Positions 38,209 to 47,127 of a stretch of DNA of 64,000 nt are shown piece after piece; positions within the stretch are counted from its first letter, which is position 1; each line of letters opens with the position of its first letter. Both the position numbers and the translations under genes were made by a program. The DNA is from Vampirovibrio chlorellavorus (GTDB lineage Bacteria; Cyanobacteriota; Vampirovibrionia; Vampirovibrionales; Vampirovibrionaceae): positions 124,001-188,000 of the forward strand of contig CAIPMU010000016.1 of NCBI GenBank assembly GCA_903866275.1, in the 5' to 3' direction. The notes beneath the pieces are model-generated. The model made no database searches. It was not told where the DNA came from and saw only the letters and a list, made by a program, of their open reading frames with translations.

Positions 38209-39393
38209 CTAAAAGCCAAGCCCCGTTATGCCCCGATAAGGCGTGATGCCTGTCCCGTAAGGCTTCACCTGATACGTTTGAGGTGCAGTCATATAGCCTC
38301 CCCCATAAGCCGGGTAACCGGGCATCCCATAGGGAACGGCCGCATAAGGATTCATCACAATCCCATTGCGATAAGGAGAAGGTGAGCCATAGGCCATGCC
38401 GGGAGCCCCGTAAGGTCCGTTGACATAGGGCGCGCCATAAGGCGCATAACCATAGTTCGTTTGAGGATAAGGGCCGTAATTATTGCCAATGCTGCGACTA
38501 CCCCCCGATTTGTTGTTCAGGTAGTAGGCGCCCGCCAACGCCCCGGCGGTCAAAGCCAGGCCGGCTAGCCCCTGGGCAATGCCAGCCAGACGAGAAGGAC
38601 CACCCACGCTGGCCCCATTAGACTGGGCATAGCCTGTGCCGGGATTACTCGCCCCGCCTTGGGCCGCACTGGTATTAACCCGACCCTGATAGGAATCCTG
38701 AAAGAAGGGATCATTGTCAAAATCGCTGTCAAAATCATCGTCATTCCAAAAGCTGCGTTTCTTTTTGGGAGCAGCTGGGGCGGGTTGCGTCATGGCCAGA
38801 CGGTCAGGCGCCACGCCAAGTCCAGACTGGGTAGACGTCGAAGGCAAGGCATTTTTCCGGCCTTTTCCGCCTGAGGGGTCAGACGCTGTAACCGTTCGCA
38901 TCCCATTCGGGGCTTGCTGGAGCTGGGCTTGCTGGAACTGTTGCTCCATCGTGGCCTGAGCCTTTTGGGCTTCTTGCGGGAAAACTTCCGCCAGCTTGGC
39001 AATTAAAGCCCCCGCATCCTGATAGGTAGGCTCGCCAAAGAGAACCGTTTGCAGGGAGTTTAGCCGTTGCACCATCGTCGCGCCCGGCTTGGGTTTCAGG
39101 CTCAGCCGGTTTTCCACTTCCTGAACAAAGGGTTCGGCTGGCTTCAGACGCGTTTCCAGCTCTGGTTGAGCAGCAACCGCAGGCGCTGATTTTAACGAAG
39201 CACTGGTGGCTGGCGCAGTCGTCGGGGCGGCCGGTGGAACGCTATTATCCACCAACGGCCGGGGTTGCCAATCCACGCCCACGGCATCCTCTGCCCAGAC
39301 GGCAGCTGAAGGCAGGCCCATCAGAGCCATCAAGGACAGGCTGATCAGTTGCTTCAGGGTGCAATAACGGAATGAAAAAATGGAATATGGCAC
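38209..39393 (-). CDS. Secreted or membrane-anchored protein with Pro/Gly/Tyr-rich tail, hypothetical
   Basis: About 394 residues. GTG 39393 (8 nt after GAGG) gives a signal peptide ending SAAVWAEDA; GTG 39402 is the alternative. A polar region up to residue 230 includes a run of Asp/Phe (NDDDFDSDFDNDPF). One hydrophobic stretch follows ([20 protein letters not shown]). The last ~100 residues are Gly/Tyr/Pro/Asn repeats of the PYGAPYVNGPYGAPGM type. Such tails occur in surface or envelope proteins. Export is supported by sequence; function unknown. Confidence 0.7.
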   Translation of the reverse strand: MPYSIFSFRYCTLKQLISLSLMALMGLPSAAVWAEDAVGVDWQPRPLVDNSVPPAAPTTAPATSASLKSAPAVAAQPELETRLKPAEPFVQEVENRLSLKPKPGATMVQRLNSLQTVLFGEPTYQDAGALIAKLAEVFPQEAQKAQATMEQQFQQAQLQQAPNGMRTVTASDPSGGKGRKNALPSTSTQSGLGVAPDRLAMTQPAPAAPKKKRSFWNDDDFDSDFDNDPFFQDSYQGRVNTSAAQGGASNPGTGYAQSNGASVGGPSRLAGIAQGLAGLALTAGALAGAYYLNNKSGGSRSIGNNYGPYPQTNYGYAPYGAPYVNGPYGAPGMAYGSPSPYRNGIVMNPYAAVPYGMPGYPAYGGGYMTAPQTYQVKPYGTGITPYRGITGLGF

Positions 39394-39402
39394 AAAAACC
39401 AC

Positions 39403-39787
39403 CTCGATAACCTTGCAGGATCGTCTGCTGGGATTAAGACCAAACCCAGCCTGAAATTGCCCTGCGAAACTTTAAAAGTCAAAAAAAACCAAAGACCTAA
39501 AAAAGACATCATCGCCTCGGGCAATATCACCCAGCCGATCCCGCTTCTATCATCGACCTTCCCCACAAAAACTTAAATTGCCTTTTTCGGCAAATCCAAC
39601 ATGCCCGAAAGAGTCTGGCAACTGCTGGAAATCCAAAGTTGCCCAAGTTCAAGTGGAGCACCGTGGCTTTTATTCGAAAAAGCGAAAACGCATGCCCCGC
39701 AGCCCTCCTGCCAGCCATCCATAAAGACAACCGCGACACGCCCCTTTTTCAGGGGAAAACAACCGTGCCCAATCTGAAAATCACCCG
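39403..39787. other. Intergenic region, no gene seen
   Basis: About 385 bp between two minus-strand genes. It has a short GC hairpin just after the Nudix stop (CCCCTGAAAAAGGGG on the minus strand, near 39740-39755) and A-rich runs near 39480-39505. Frames in it overlap the Nudix gene and look spurious. Confidence 0.4.
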
Positions 39788-40261
39788 CTAGGGATGCGCG
39801 CTCACCGTGCCATAGGTACCCAAAGCCAACCCATTGGCATCCAGAAAATGCTTGGGCCAATCCAGCAGCACCCGGTCAGCGACGACACTGGGTTGTACCG
39901 CCATCTCCCGGAACTCTTCCAGCATGAAAAAGCCCATTTCGTTGAGGTTTTCATCAACGGTCATCATCGGGGTGCCCGTTTCGTAGCGGGCCAGCATAAA
40001 CACATCCACAGTGTGGCGCGGCTGGCCGTCCTTGCCCTGATGCAGGAAGTCAGCCAGGTAAAGCACCTTTTCAATGCTCACCCCCAGATTCACCTCTTCC
40101 TGAAGCTCGCGCACGGCGCATTCGGTCAGACTTTCGTCCATCTCCAGCGTGCCACCGGGGAATACCCAAAAGGGCTTGTTATTCTGGCGCACCAGTAAAA
40201 TTTTCTGGTCATGGATCAACACCACCCCAACCCGAACTTTATAGCAGTAAGCATCACTCAT
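39788..40261 (-). CDS. Nudix hydrolase
   Basis: 157 residues with a complete Nudix box GxxxxxExxxxxxxREUxEExxU at 37-59 (GTLEMDESLTECAVRELQEEVNLG). These enzymes hydrolyse nucleoside diphosphates linked to another group, for sanitation or signalling; the substrate cannot be read from sequence. AAGGAAAA lies about 10 nt before the ATG. It borders the AT-rich segment to its right. Confidence 0.9.
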   Translation of the reverse strand: MSDAYCYKVRVGVVLIHDQKILLVRQNNKPFWVFPGGTLEMDESLTECAVRELQEEVNLGVSIEKVLYLADFLHQGKDGQPRHTVDVFMLARYETGTPMMTVDENLNEMGFFMLEEFREMAVQPSVVADRVLLDWPKHFLDANGLALGTYGTVSAHP

Positions 40262-40600
40262 GGGCGCATTTTCCTTCAGACCAACAATTCACTCGCACGC
40301 TGTGCAATGCCATCATACGATAGCTGCCCCAAAACCGGGAGTGACTCGTTACGATGTCATTTTAGATACGTAATAAAAACAATCTTAATCGTTCACTTAA
40401 TTACATTAGTTAGAACGTAAAGTTTTACAACAATAACCAAGGACAAATGTACAAACAAATTCAAAATCATGATAAAAAGATGTTTCTTATTTTTAATTAA
40501 TTAAAATTTATCATTTAAACCTCAGAAAGAAAGCACATAACTAATTTTACAAAGTCAGGTAAAGCACTCTAGCAATAAAGTCACCTTACAAGGACTTAAA
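40262..40600. other. AT-rich intergenic segment
   Basis: About 340 bp. Base composition falls sharply from about 40350 (AT-rich, with runs such as tttttaattaattaaaattt near 40490). It presumably carries the promoter of the kinase-phosphatase genes. No gene or repeat is evident. Confidence 0.5.
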
Positions 40601-41746
40601 ATGATACTTCTACAGAAATCGATACTTTACTACAATTCTACAAAAAACAAAAATGCTTACTCCTCTAAAGACGTACTCAAGTGCGCCTCGCACACTAAAC
40701 CTTTATTTCAAGGAAATATTGACTCAAGACCCTCAGATGATTCAGATAGTTACCATTCCACGTCGAGCGCTATTCAAAGTGAAATTTTCAACGCTGTTAA
40801 AGCAAACAATTCATTTCCTCAAGGGTTTCCAGTTTTAGGAAAGGGAAGATCTAGCACTGTATATGGAATCTCCCCTAAATATGTTTTCAAGCTTCCTGTT
40901 AGACACAATGATTTGTCTATCAATATAACGAGTTCCAAAGATATTGAAATCATATCAGATAGATATCCAAGTGAATACCTTAGTCAACCACTTGCAAAGA
41001 TAATTGTCAAAAATGAACCATTCTACCTTCTTAAAAGAGTACCAGGAAAGCCTGGATCTATGGACTATACGCAGTTAACGTATGGATACGGTATACCCAA
41101 TTATCTCTATCCTCAGTGTCGTGAAGATTACAAATCTTTCATCAAAGACGTTTCCGACATGCCTTATTCAGCTTATGAAAAACTAATCCGAAATATAAAG
41201 CGATTAGACAATGACGGTAAATGCATCGATCCAAATTCTAATAATTTGATGATAGATAAAATCTCCAGCCGATTACACCTTGTTGATATTGACGAAAAAG
41301 ATACCGCTGCAGCAATCAGGATGTATCCACCGGGAAAAGAAAACAACATCTGTTATATACTTTCGATGTTGATTGATATGAGTTTCTTAAATTTGGAAAA
41401 AGATATTGAGTTTCTAGACAGAGAACTCTCCGGGAGATATCATCATAGACAACCTAGACGACGAAGAAGAATCATGAACAATGTTCTTAAGGCTGCCTGC
41501 AATGAAAATTTTATCAAGTTAGTTGACCCGAGTGACCTGAGTTTCAATCCCCGAAGCCCACTTTTTAAACTTAAAGATCTTTTAAAAACAGGCAATCTAA
41601 ATGATCGCCATTGTAACGATATTGAAGACTATCTAAGACAAGCTGCTAATGCTACCACTTTATACAGTAGACGTGAAGCTTCACAGAAGATCGAAGAAAT
41701 TTTTGATAATTTCAGTGATTCTTATGGGTCTGGATTTTCAAGATAA
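40601..41746 (+). CDS. Protein-kinase-like protein with N-terminal FQGN motif, candidate effector
   Basis: 381 residues. Kinase-fold motifs in order: glycine loop GKGRSSTVYG (80-89), Lys97 in YVFKLP, catalytic loop CIDPNSNNLMID with Asp210 and Asn215 spaced as in HRDxxxxN, and the DFG-equivalent HLVDID with Asp229. So the key catalytic residues appear present although the HRD His/Arg are not. The N-terminal ~70 residues are disordered and contain PLFQGN (35-39). Codon and base use are AT-rich, unlike the neighbours. AAGGA precedes the ATG. The phosphatase gene follows after 37 bp. It may be a eukaryote-like kinase acting outside the cell; aminoglycoside- or HipA-type kinases are alternatives. 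Confidence 0.6.
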   Translation: MILLQKSILYYNSTKNKNAYSSKDVLKCASHTKPLFQGNIDSRPSDDSDSYHSTSSAIQSEIFNAVKANNSFPQGFPVLGKGRSSTVYGISPKYVFKLPVRHNDLSINITSSKDIEIISDRYPSEYLSQPLAKIIVKNEPFYLLKRVPGKPGSMDYTQLTYGYGIPNYLYPQCREDYKSFIKDVSDMPYSAYEKLIRNIKRLDNDGKCIDPNSNNLMIDKISSRLHLVDIDEKDTAAAIRMYPPGKENNICYILSMLIDMSFLNLEKDIEFLDRELSGRYHHRQPRRRRRIMNNVLKAACNENFIKLVDPSDLSFNPRSPLFKLKDLLKTGNLNDRHCNDIEDYLRQAANATTLYSRREASQKIEEIFDNFSDSYGSGFSR

Positions 41747-41783
41747 TATTACCTTGCAACTCATTCAATAAAGAAGGATCTAA

Positions 41784-42704
41784 ATGATTATCTATACACT
41801 CTCTACATTTAAACCTTCGAAAACATCGCATGTTTTATTTCAAGGCAACATCCCTACAAAAGACCAAATGGCCTCTCAAGCATTAAGCCCTAGCGAGGAG
41901 CGTATAGCAAAGAGCGTATTAAAGCGCATCATTGATGCTATTACAAATGCTCTTCGTTCTTTTTTAAATTGGATTTCAAGTACTTTTAAAAAAGTATTTA
42001 ATATTCAAAATTTAGAAAAAAACAACATTGAATGGACTCCTCTTTCTCATACTGGTAGTATTACTCGTTATAAAGATACACATGCACCCATTAGCAACTT
42101 CTATAAAATCGATGGTACATTTTATCGGGGTGCTCAGCCGGGCATCACGGATGATGATCGTTTAAATCCTGAACACCTCAAACAAGGTTTGCTCTACCTT
42201 AGGGATCAATGTGGCGTCAGAACCATACTCAATCTGAGGAATGACACGGATCTTCGGCAAGAATTTAACCACCACCCCAAAGACCACCAAACCAAAGAAA
42301 AAGAGGCGATTGACCAGCTCAATACATCGGCTCCTGATGAAAAACAACTGAAGTATGTGAACATTCCCATTCGTTCCGGGGTGGCCATCACTGAACCGCA
42401 ATTTGCGCCCATTCTGTCGGTGCTACAGCACGCTTCAACTGCCCAGCCGGTTTTTGTGCACTGCAAAGCAGGCATCGATCGCACCGGGCTGGTGACTGCA
42501 CTGTACCGTGCCCTGAACTATCCCAACGCCCCCTTTAAGGATGTTTATGCCGAAATGCAGGCTTGCGGGCATGATGCCAACGGCATCTGGAAAGGCTATG
42601 TGAATAATCTGGCCTATTTTTTACGAGCCAAACCCATATTTAAGGACTACTATCAGCAACATCACACCCAGATTGACCACAATTTAGATCAAATGGAAGT
42701 CTGA
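41784..42704 (+). CDS. Dual-specificity/tyrosine phosphatase-like protein with N-terminal FQGN motif, candidate effector
   Basis: 306 residues. The phosphatase domain begins near 105 with KIDGTFYRGAQPG, the entry motif of atypical dual-specificity phosphatases, and contains the Cys-loop VHCKAGIDRTG (Cys227, Arg233; CX5R). A general-acid Asp is not assignable by eye. Residues 41-75 form an amphipathic helix-rich segment (IAKSVLKRIIDAITNALRSF) that could bind membrane. HVLFQGN at 16-22 matches the kinase's motif. The gene is AT-rich up to about 42150 and then returns to genome-like composition. AAGGA lies upstream of the ATG. Probably co-transcribed with the kinase. Confidence 0.8.
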   Translation: MIIYTLSTFKPSKTSHVLFQGNIPTKDQMASQALSPSEERIAKSVLKRIIDAITNALRSFLNWISSTFKKVFNIQNLEKNNIEWTPLSHTGSITRYKDTHAPISNFYKIDGTFYRGAQPGITDDDRLNPEHLKQGLLYLRDQCGVRTILNLRNDTDLRQEFNHHPKDHQTKEKEAIDQLNTSAPDEKQLKYVNIPIRSGVAITEPQFAPILSVLQHASTAQPVFVHCKAGIDRTGLVTALYRALNYPNAPFKDVYAEMQACGHDANGIWKGYVNNLAYFLRAKPIFKDYYQQHHTQIDHNLDQMEV

Positions 42705-42852
42705 AAACAGCGCGGCCAATCCAATCATCGGCCCTCCATCATATTAGATCAGGCAACCGGTTTTATTGAAGATTCAACCTTAACAATTCCTCATCAAGCG
42801 CACAAAAAACAAGCAGATTGTTTTCATGCTACTACAATGGGGGATAGTGTGA

Positions 42853-43827
42853 ATGACTAGTATGGATGCTTCTTCGGGTGCGCAACGCCCGGTAACCAAC
42901 GTGCAATTTTCAGGCAGCAACGGTAAAGCAGGGGCTGCACCGGGCAACTTTCTGCCGTCACTGTCTGTTCCCGTCGCGGGGGCAGCCAGCCAAAGCTTTG
43001 TGAAAGATTGGGCCAAGGGCACCGAAACCTATGGGATCCACAGTTTTGCGGCAGAAGGCGTGAACCGGGCGCTTGCCCCGGAAACACCACTGGGCAGCAA
43101 ACTTCGGCGCACACCAAGCTCTAAAAACATTGAAGTGCCCCCCACTGGCGATATAGCACGCTCCTTAACCTATTCAGATATTTTTCATCTGGGTACCCAG
43201 CAGGTACCACTTCAAGAGGTTAATGCCCAGCGGTTTGGCAGTACGGTCAAAAGCAACGTCGGGCAAATGACAGAATCGCTGAAGCCCGAGAACCGTGGGG
43301 CATTCTTCAAAGATGTTACCGCGAAAGACTACTTGCAAAAGACCGTGGTGAACGAAAACATCAATCCGGTGAAGGATCTGATCAAAAATAATCCCGGCCA
43401 GGAAATTGGCACAGGACTCTTCCGCACAGCGGCCGTCAGCTTTATGGGGCTGGATGTGATTAAGCACACCAGCGAAGCTTACAAACAGGCCAAGGCCCAA
43501 GAGCACGGCTCAATTCTGGGCCAGTGGCGGACGGCACTGGAAACCACCAAGGCCTTCTGCAAATACACCGTCCGGGATGGCACCAGCTGGGAAGCCGCCG
43601 GGGTCGGGGCAGCCATTGGGAAAGCCATTCTCCCGATCGCCTTGGGTGGCATTTCGCTGGGCGGCATCGCCATTGGGGCGCTGGCGGGCGTGGCCACCGA
43701 AAAAGTGCTGGATAAGGTGATGAATACCGGCAAACATGATCCGGTCAATCAGCAAGCCAACACCAACCCGGAAATGAAAGAAGGAGCCGGTCCCGAGGGG
43801 GGCAGTTCAACTGGCATTAAAAAGTAA
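42853..43827 (+). CDS. Hypothetical protein with Phe-x-Gly N terminus and Gly-rich hydrophobic segment
   Basis: 324 residues. VQFSGSN (17-23) matches the N-terminal motif of the two preceding proteins. A long soluble part follows, then a glycine-zipper-like hydrophobic segment near 250-280 (GVGAAIGKAILPIALGGISLGGIAIGALAG), and a Pro/Gly/Asn-rich C-terminal tail. Composition is genome-like, not AT-rich. A Gly-rich hydrophobic segment of this kind occurs in membrane-inserting or membrane-remodelling proteins. A terminator-like hairpin follows the gene. I do not recognise the family. Confidence 0.7.
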   Translation: MTSMDASSGAQRPVTNVQFSGSNGKAGAAPGNFLPSLSVPVAGAASQSFVKDWAKGTETYGIHSFAAEGVNRALAPETPLGSKLRRTPSSKNIEVPPTGDIARSLTYSDIFHLGTQQVPLQEVNAQRFGSTVKSNVGQMTESLKPENRGAFFKDVTAKDYLQKTVVNENINPVKDLIKNNPGQEIGTGLFRTAAVSFMGLDVIKHTSEAYKQAKAQEHGSILGQWRTALETTKAFCKYTVRDGTSWEAAGVGAAIGKAILPIALGGISLGGIAIGALAGVATEKVLDKVMNTGKHDPVNQQANTNPEMKEGAGPEGGSSTGIKK

Positions 43828-43872
43828 ACCGCCCCTTCCCCGCTTCTGACGCATTGATATGAGCACAGTTTG

Positions 43873-43900
43873 CAGGCCCTGGTCCTTGCAGGGCCTGTTT
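43873..43900 (+). terminator. Terminator-like hairpin
   Basis: A perfect 9-bp stem CAGGCCCTG/CAGGGCCTG with 7-nt loop, followed by a short T run, 45 bp past the stop of the preceding gene. Confidence 0.65.
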
Positions 43901-44114
43901 CGCCTGTCGGTAAAGAATTCATAAATAATCCCAACGTTTTGAGCCAAACTCAAAGGCAGTGCAATGTGCAATGCCCCAGATGGATGCATACAAATTGCAT
44001 GCAAGGGGGCACCCGGCATCATCGAGGGCTCAGTAAGGTACCCAGCTGAGGAGTATCCGAGACGGGGTTCTGAAGTATAATAGGGCTATTACAGCGTGAG
44101 AGAGCATCCTTAAA

Positions 44115-45260
44115 GTGACCCTACCTTCCCCCAAGCTGAAAGTATTGACTGTCTTTGGCACCCGCCCGGAAGCCATTAAGATGGCCCCCGTTGTGAACGC
44201 GCTGGCCGCCTGCCCGCAAGACTTTGATTCTAAAGTCTGTGTGACCGCCCAGCACCGCGAAATGCTGGATCAGGTGCTGGATCTGTTCCAGATCAAGCCG
44301 GATTACGACCTGAACCTGATGAAACCCAATCAGGATCTGTTCCAGATCACCACCAACGTGCTGATGGGCATGAAAGACGTGATCGAGAAGGAAAAGCCGG
44401 ACATCGTGCTGGTACACGGGGACACCACCACCACCATGGCAGCCTCATTGGCGTGTTTTTACCTGAAAATCCCGGTGGGCCATGTGGAAGCGGGCCTGCG
44501 CACCTGGGACAAGTTCTACCCCTTCCCGGAAGAGATTAACCGGGTGGTCACAGACAGCATCGCCACGCTGTTCTTTGCCCCCACCGAGGGCTCCAAGCAG
44601 AACCTACTAAAATGCGGGGCCAAACCCCAACAGATTTTCATGACCGGCAACACGGTCATTGACGCGCTGTTTTACACCTTGCACAAGCCCAACCGCAACG
44701 GGCACTTGCCCATCACCCTGAACGACGCCAAGCGGCTCATTCTGGTGACCGTGCATCGCCGGGAAAACTTTGGGGAGCCCATGGCGGAAATCTGTCGGGC
44801 GCTGAAAGAGATTGTGGAAAACCACGATGACGTGGAAATGGTCATTCCGGTACACCCCAACCCCAACGTGCGCAATATTGTGCATCAAACGCTGGGCGGC
44901 CGGGACAACATCCACCTGATTGAGCCCCTGGACTATGAGCCGTTTTGCCGCCTGATGGAGCGTTCCAGCCTGATCCTGACCGATTCCGGTGGGGTGCAGG
45001 AAGAAGCGCCCTCGCTGCAAAAGCCGGTGCTGGTGCTGCGCGATGAAACTGAGCGCCCGGAAGCAGTGGCCATGGGCACCGTCAAGCTGATTGGCCCGCA
45101 TTACGAACGCATCCTCTCGGAAGCCACGCTGTTGCTGAACGACGATTCGGCGTATCAGGCCATGGCCAAGGCCGCCAACCCGTATGGGGACGGGCAGGCT
45201 TCGGAACGCATTATGCAGGCCCTGCGCGATTTTCACGCCAACCCCAAGCAATTCCAGTAA
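44115..45260 (+). CDS. wecB: UDP-N-acetylglucosamine 2-epimerase (non-hydrolysing)
   Basis: 381 residues, the normal family length. It opens with VLTVFGTRPEAIKMAPVV and has GDTTTTMAASLACFY, GHVEAGLRT, FPEEINR and the late LTDSGGVQEEAPSL and RDETERPEAV blocks. It interconverts UDP-GlcNAc and UDP-ManNAc in the cytosol for surface polysaccharide synthesis. The start codon is GTG at 44115, with GAGAG upstream. A TATAAT lies at 44076-44081. No other polysaccharide genes are next to it. Confidence 0.95.
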   Translation: MTLPSPKLKVLTVFGTRPEAIKMAPVVNALAACPQDFDSKVCVTAQHREMLDQVLDLFQIKPDYDLNLMKPNQDLFQITTNVLMGMKDVIEKEKPDIVLVHGDTTTTMAASLACFYLKIPVGHVEAGLRTWDKFYPFPEEINRVVTDSIATLFFAPTEGSKQNLLKCGAKPQQIFMTGNTVIDALFYTLHKPNRNGHLPITLNDAKRLILVTVHRRENFGEPMAEICRALKEIVENHDDVEMVIPVHPNPNVRNIVHQTLGGRDNIHLIEPLDYEPFCRLMERSSLILTDSGGVQEEAPSLQKPVLVLRDETERPEAVAMGTVKLIGPHYERILSEATLLLNDDSAYQAMAKAANPYGDGQASERIMQALRDFHANPKQFQ

Positions 45261-45537
45261 GCCCGCAGTCTGATTGCTTGCCGCGCTTGCCCCAAGTCAG
45301 AAGGCAAACTTTGCTTAATCTTGTTGCGCTGCTTATTCCACTTTAGGGGCTTTTTCGATAGACTATTGCGGCAAACCCTCATGCCCCCTGCGTTCGCATG
45401 GCTGTTGTATATCCAGTTTATCCAAAAGATTCAGTCACCATCCTGCTCGCACGCTGCCGAAACGATGTCCATTTAAAACTGCCCACTACAATGCGTTGAC
45501 CCTGTGGCCAGCCGCACCAATTGAAGGGATCTTCCTC

Positions 45538-46404
45538 ATGACCACCATCACCCCCCGCCGCTTTTTCTCCATCGCGCTGAGCCTGGCCGTACTGGCTACC
45601 GCCACCGCAGCCGGCCTGCCGATGAGCGCTTCAGCCAAGGCCCCGGCCACTCGCGCAGTGAAACCGCTGGAAAACACGGCCAGCTATGTGGACACCGTAT
45701 TCGACAAACTGCAAGGCCAATGGGTTATGCAAGCCGTGAACAATCAGGTGACCGGCAACCACATCCTGACCTTCACCCTGGATGAAAACGGGTTGGTCAG
45801 CAACAGTCAACTGGACGGGACCCCCACCACCCTGACCGAAAACGAAACCATTCAACAGTTTCTCAAGGAAAACGCGCCCTTTGCCCCGTTCCCGGCCGGG
45901 TTAAAAGGCTCACAACTGAGCTTCAAACTTAAAATCACCCCCGAAAGTCTGCAAATGCTGAGCTATCAGGTGCTGGACCGCAGCAAGGACGAGCCCACCA
46001 TTGCCTTTGCCGCCGCCTCGGTGGCCCAACCGGCCTCCATGTATTACACCCGCGTTCTGCCCGTGACCCCCGGCAAAGTGTGGGACAAACCGGACAGCAA
46101 GACCACCAGCGCTGCCGAGCAAACCATGACCGACTATGTGGCTCAGGTACAACAGCAAGTGCGACAGCACTGGCAATTGCCACAGGATTACAACTTTCAG
46201 CGCACGGTGGCCCGCCTGCTGATTGATCGTGATGGCAGCCTGCTGGGCGTGCAACTCACGCAGTCCTCCGGCGATAAAACGGTGGATCAGGCCGCACTAA
46301 AAGCAATCACCGATGCGGGCGTGTTTCCCCGCGTCCCCGCCAACGCGCCGTCTCTGCCCGTGACCATTGAGTACGTATTTGAGCCCGTGCACCAAACCGA
46401 GTAA
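45538..46404 (+). CDS. Secreted protein with TonB C-terminal-like domain
   Basis: 288 residues from ATG 45538; GAAGGGA lies 9 nt upstream, and an upstream TTG frame is disregarded. A signal peptide ends near SASAKA. The C-terminal ~85 residues (VRQHWQLPQDYNFQRTVARL...QAALKAITDAGVFPRVP) match the TonB_C/TolA-C fold, which contacts outer-membrane partners. The N-terminal proline stalk and membrane anchor of a real TonB are absent, so it is not an ExbBD-energised TonB. The middle region is a separate soluble domain of unknown type. A smaller relative follows, separated by a terminator. Confidence 0.8.
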   Translation: MTTITPRRFFSIALSLAVLATATAAGLPMSASAKAPATRAVKPLENTASYVDTVFDKLQGQWVMQAVNNQVTGNHILTFTLDENGLVSNSQLDGTPTTLTENETIQQFLKENAPFAPFPAGLKGSQLSFKLKITPESLQMLSYQVLDRSKDEPTIAFAAASVAQPASMYYTRVLPVTPGKVWDKPDSKTTSAAEQTMTDYVAQVQQQVRQHWQLPQDYNFQRTVARLLIDRDGSLLGVQLTQSSGDKTVDQAALKAITDAGVFPRVPANAPSLPVTIEYVFEPVHQTE

Positions 46405-46421
46405 ACTAAGCTCAGCCATTC

Positions 46422-46463
46422 AAAAACGTCTCTGCCGATTCGCTTGGCAGGGACGTTTTTATT
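46422..46463 (+). terminator. Intrinsic terminator
   Basis: A long stem (ACGTCTCTGCC/GGCAGGGACGT, one mismatch) followed by a T run, 18 bp past the first TonB-C gene. Confidence 0.85.
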
Positions 46464-46513
46464 GAATAGGCGCTCAGTTTTTCTCAACCGCTCACTTTCA
46501 AGGAGTTTCATCC

Positions 46514-47032
46514 ATGCCCCGCGTTTTCATCTCAACCCGTCGAGTCTCAATTTTATTGGCTCTACTCCTTTTATTAGGAGGCCGCAGCGAAGCGCAAGTT
46601 ACCGCACCACCGGAACAACTCATACCGCAATCCGCAGCGGCCAGCCCCCAGATCACCCCGGACTCTGCCGAAAAAACCAAAAAAAGTTCAACCGAACCCG
46701 AAGTGGATTTTGGCCCTTACGTTGCAAAACTTCAACGCAAAGTCAGGCAAAATTGGCATCCCCCAGGGCCCCGCAATTTCAAAACAACTGTTTCATTTAA
46801 GATTCATCAAGATGGTCAATTGTCCGATGTGGTGTTATCCGAAGCCAGCTCTAATAAAGGTTATAATCAAGCATGCCTGAATGCGGTTCGGGTAAGCGCT
46901 CCATTTGATCCACTTCCCAAAGCCTTTTCAAGAGAGTTCATTGATGTGAAATTCACGTTTGACTTTGAACTCAGCAATCCATCACACAGTGCCAAACCGC
47001 TTTCATTTTGGCAAAAGCTGTTTGCGCCTTAA
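46514..47032 (+). CDS. Small secreted TonB C-terminal-like domain protein
   Basis: 172 residues. Signal peptide MPRVFISTRRVSILLALLLLLGG, then a short Ala/Ser/Pro linker and a TonB_C-type domain (YVAKLQRKVRQNWHPPGPRN... VSFKIHQDGQLSDVVLSEAS) to the end. AAGGAG lies 9 nt before the ATG, a strong ribosome site. Its domain resembles the C terminus of the preceding protein, so the two probably arose by duplication. Likely periplasmic or envelope-associated. Confidence 0.8.
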   Translation: MPRVFISTRRVSILLALLLLLGGRSEAQVTAPPEQLIPQSAAASPQITPDSAEKTKKSSTEPEVDFGPYVAKLQRKVRQNWHPPGPRNFKTTVSFKIHQDGQLSDVVLSEASSNKGYNQACLNAVRVSAPFDPLPKAFSREFIDVKFTFDFELSNPSHSAKPLSFWQKLFAP

Positions 47033-47066
47033 CTGCGCAGTTTATCCCTTGATAATTCACCCCATC

Positions 47067-47097
47067 AAAAAGAGCCGTCTTTTGAACGGCTCTTTTT
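47067..47097. terminator. Bidirectional intrinsic terminator
   Basis: Perfect stem AAAAAGAGCCGT/ACGGCTCTTTTT with a 7-nt loop between the convergent TonB-C gene and topA. It works on both strands. Confidence 0.9.
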
Positions 47098-47127
47098 AAG
47101 TTTAAGGGCTTTTCTTTGCCTGCAATG

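Noticed and set aside
40601-43827. Kinase-phosphatase pair as a toxin-antitoxin or phage-defence module
   Set aside because: Neither protein resembles HipA/HipB, Stk2 or other known defence kinases in layout, and no mobile-element genes flank them. The effector reading fits the N-terminal tags better, though it is unproven.
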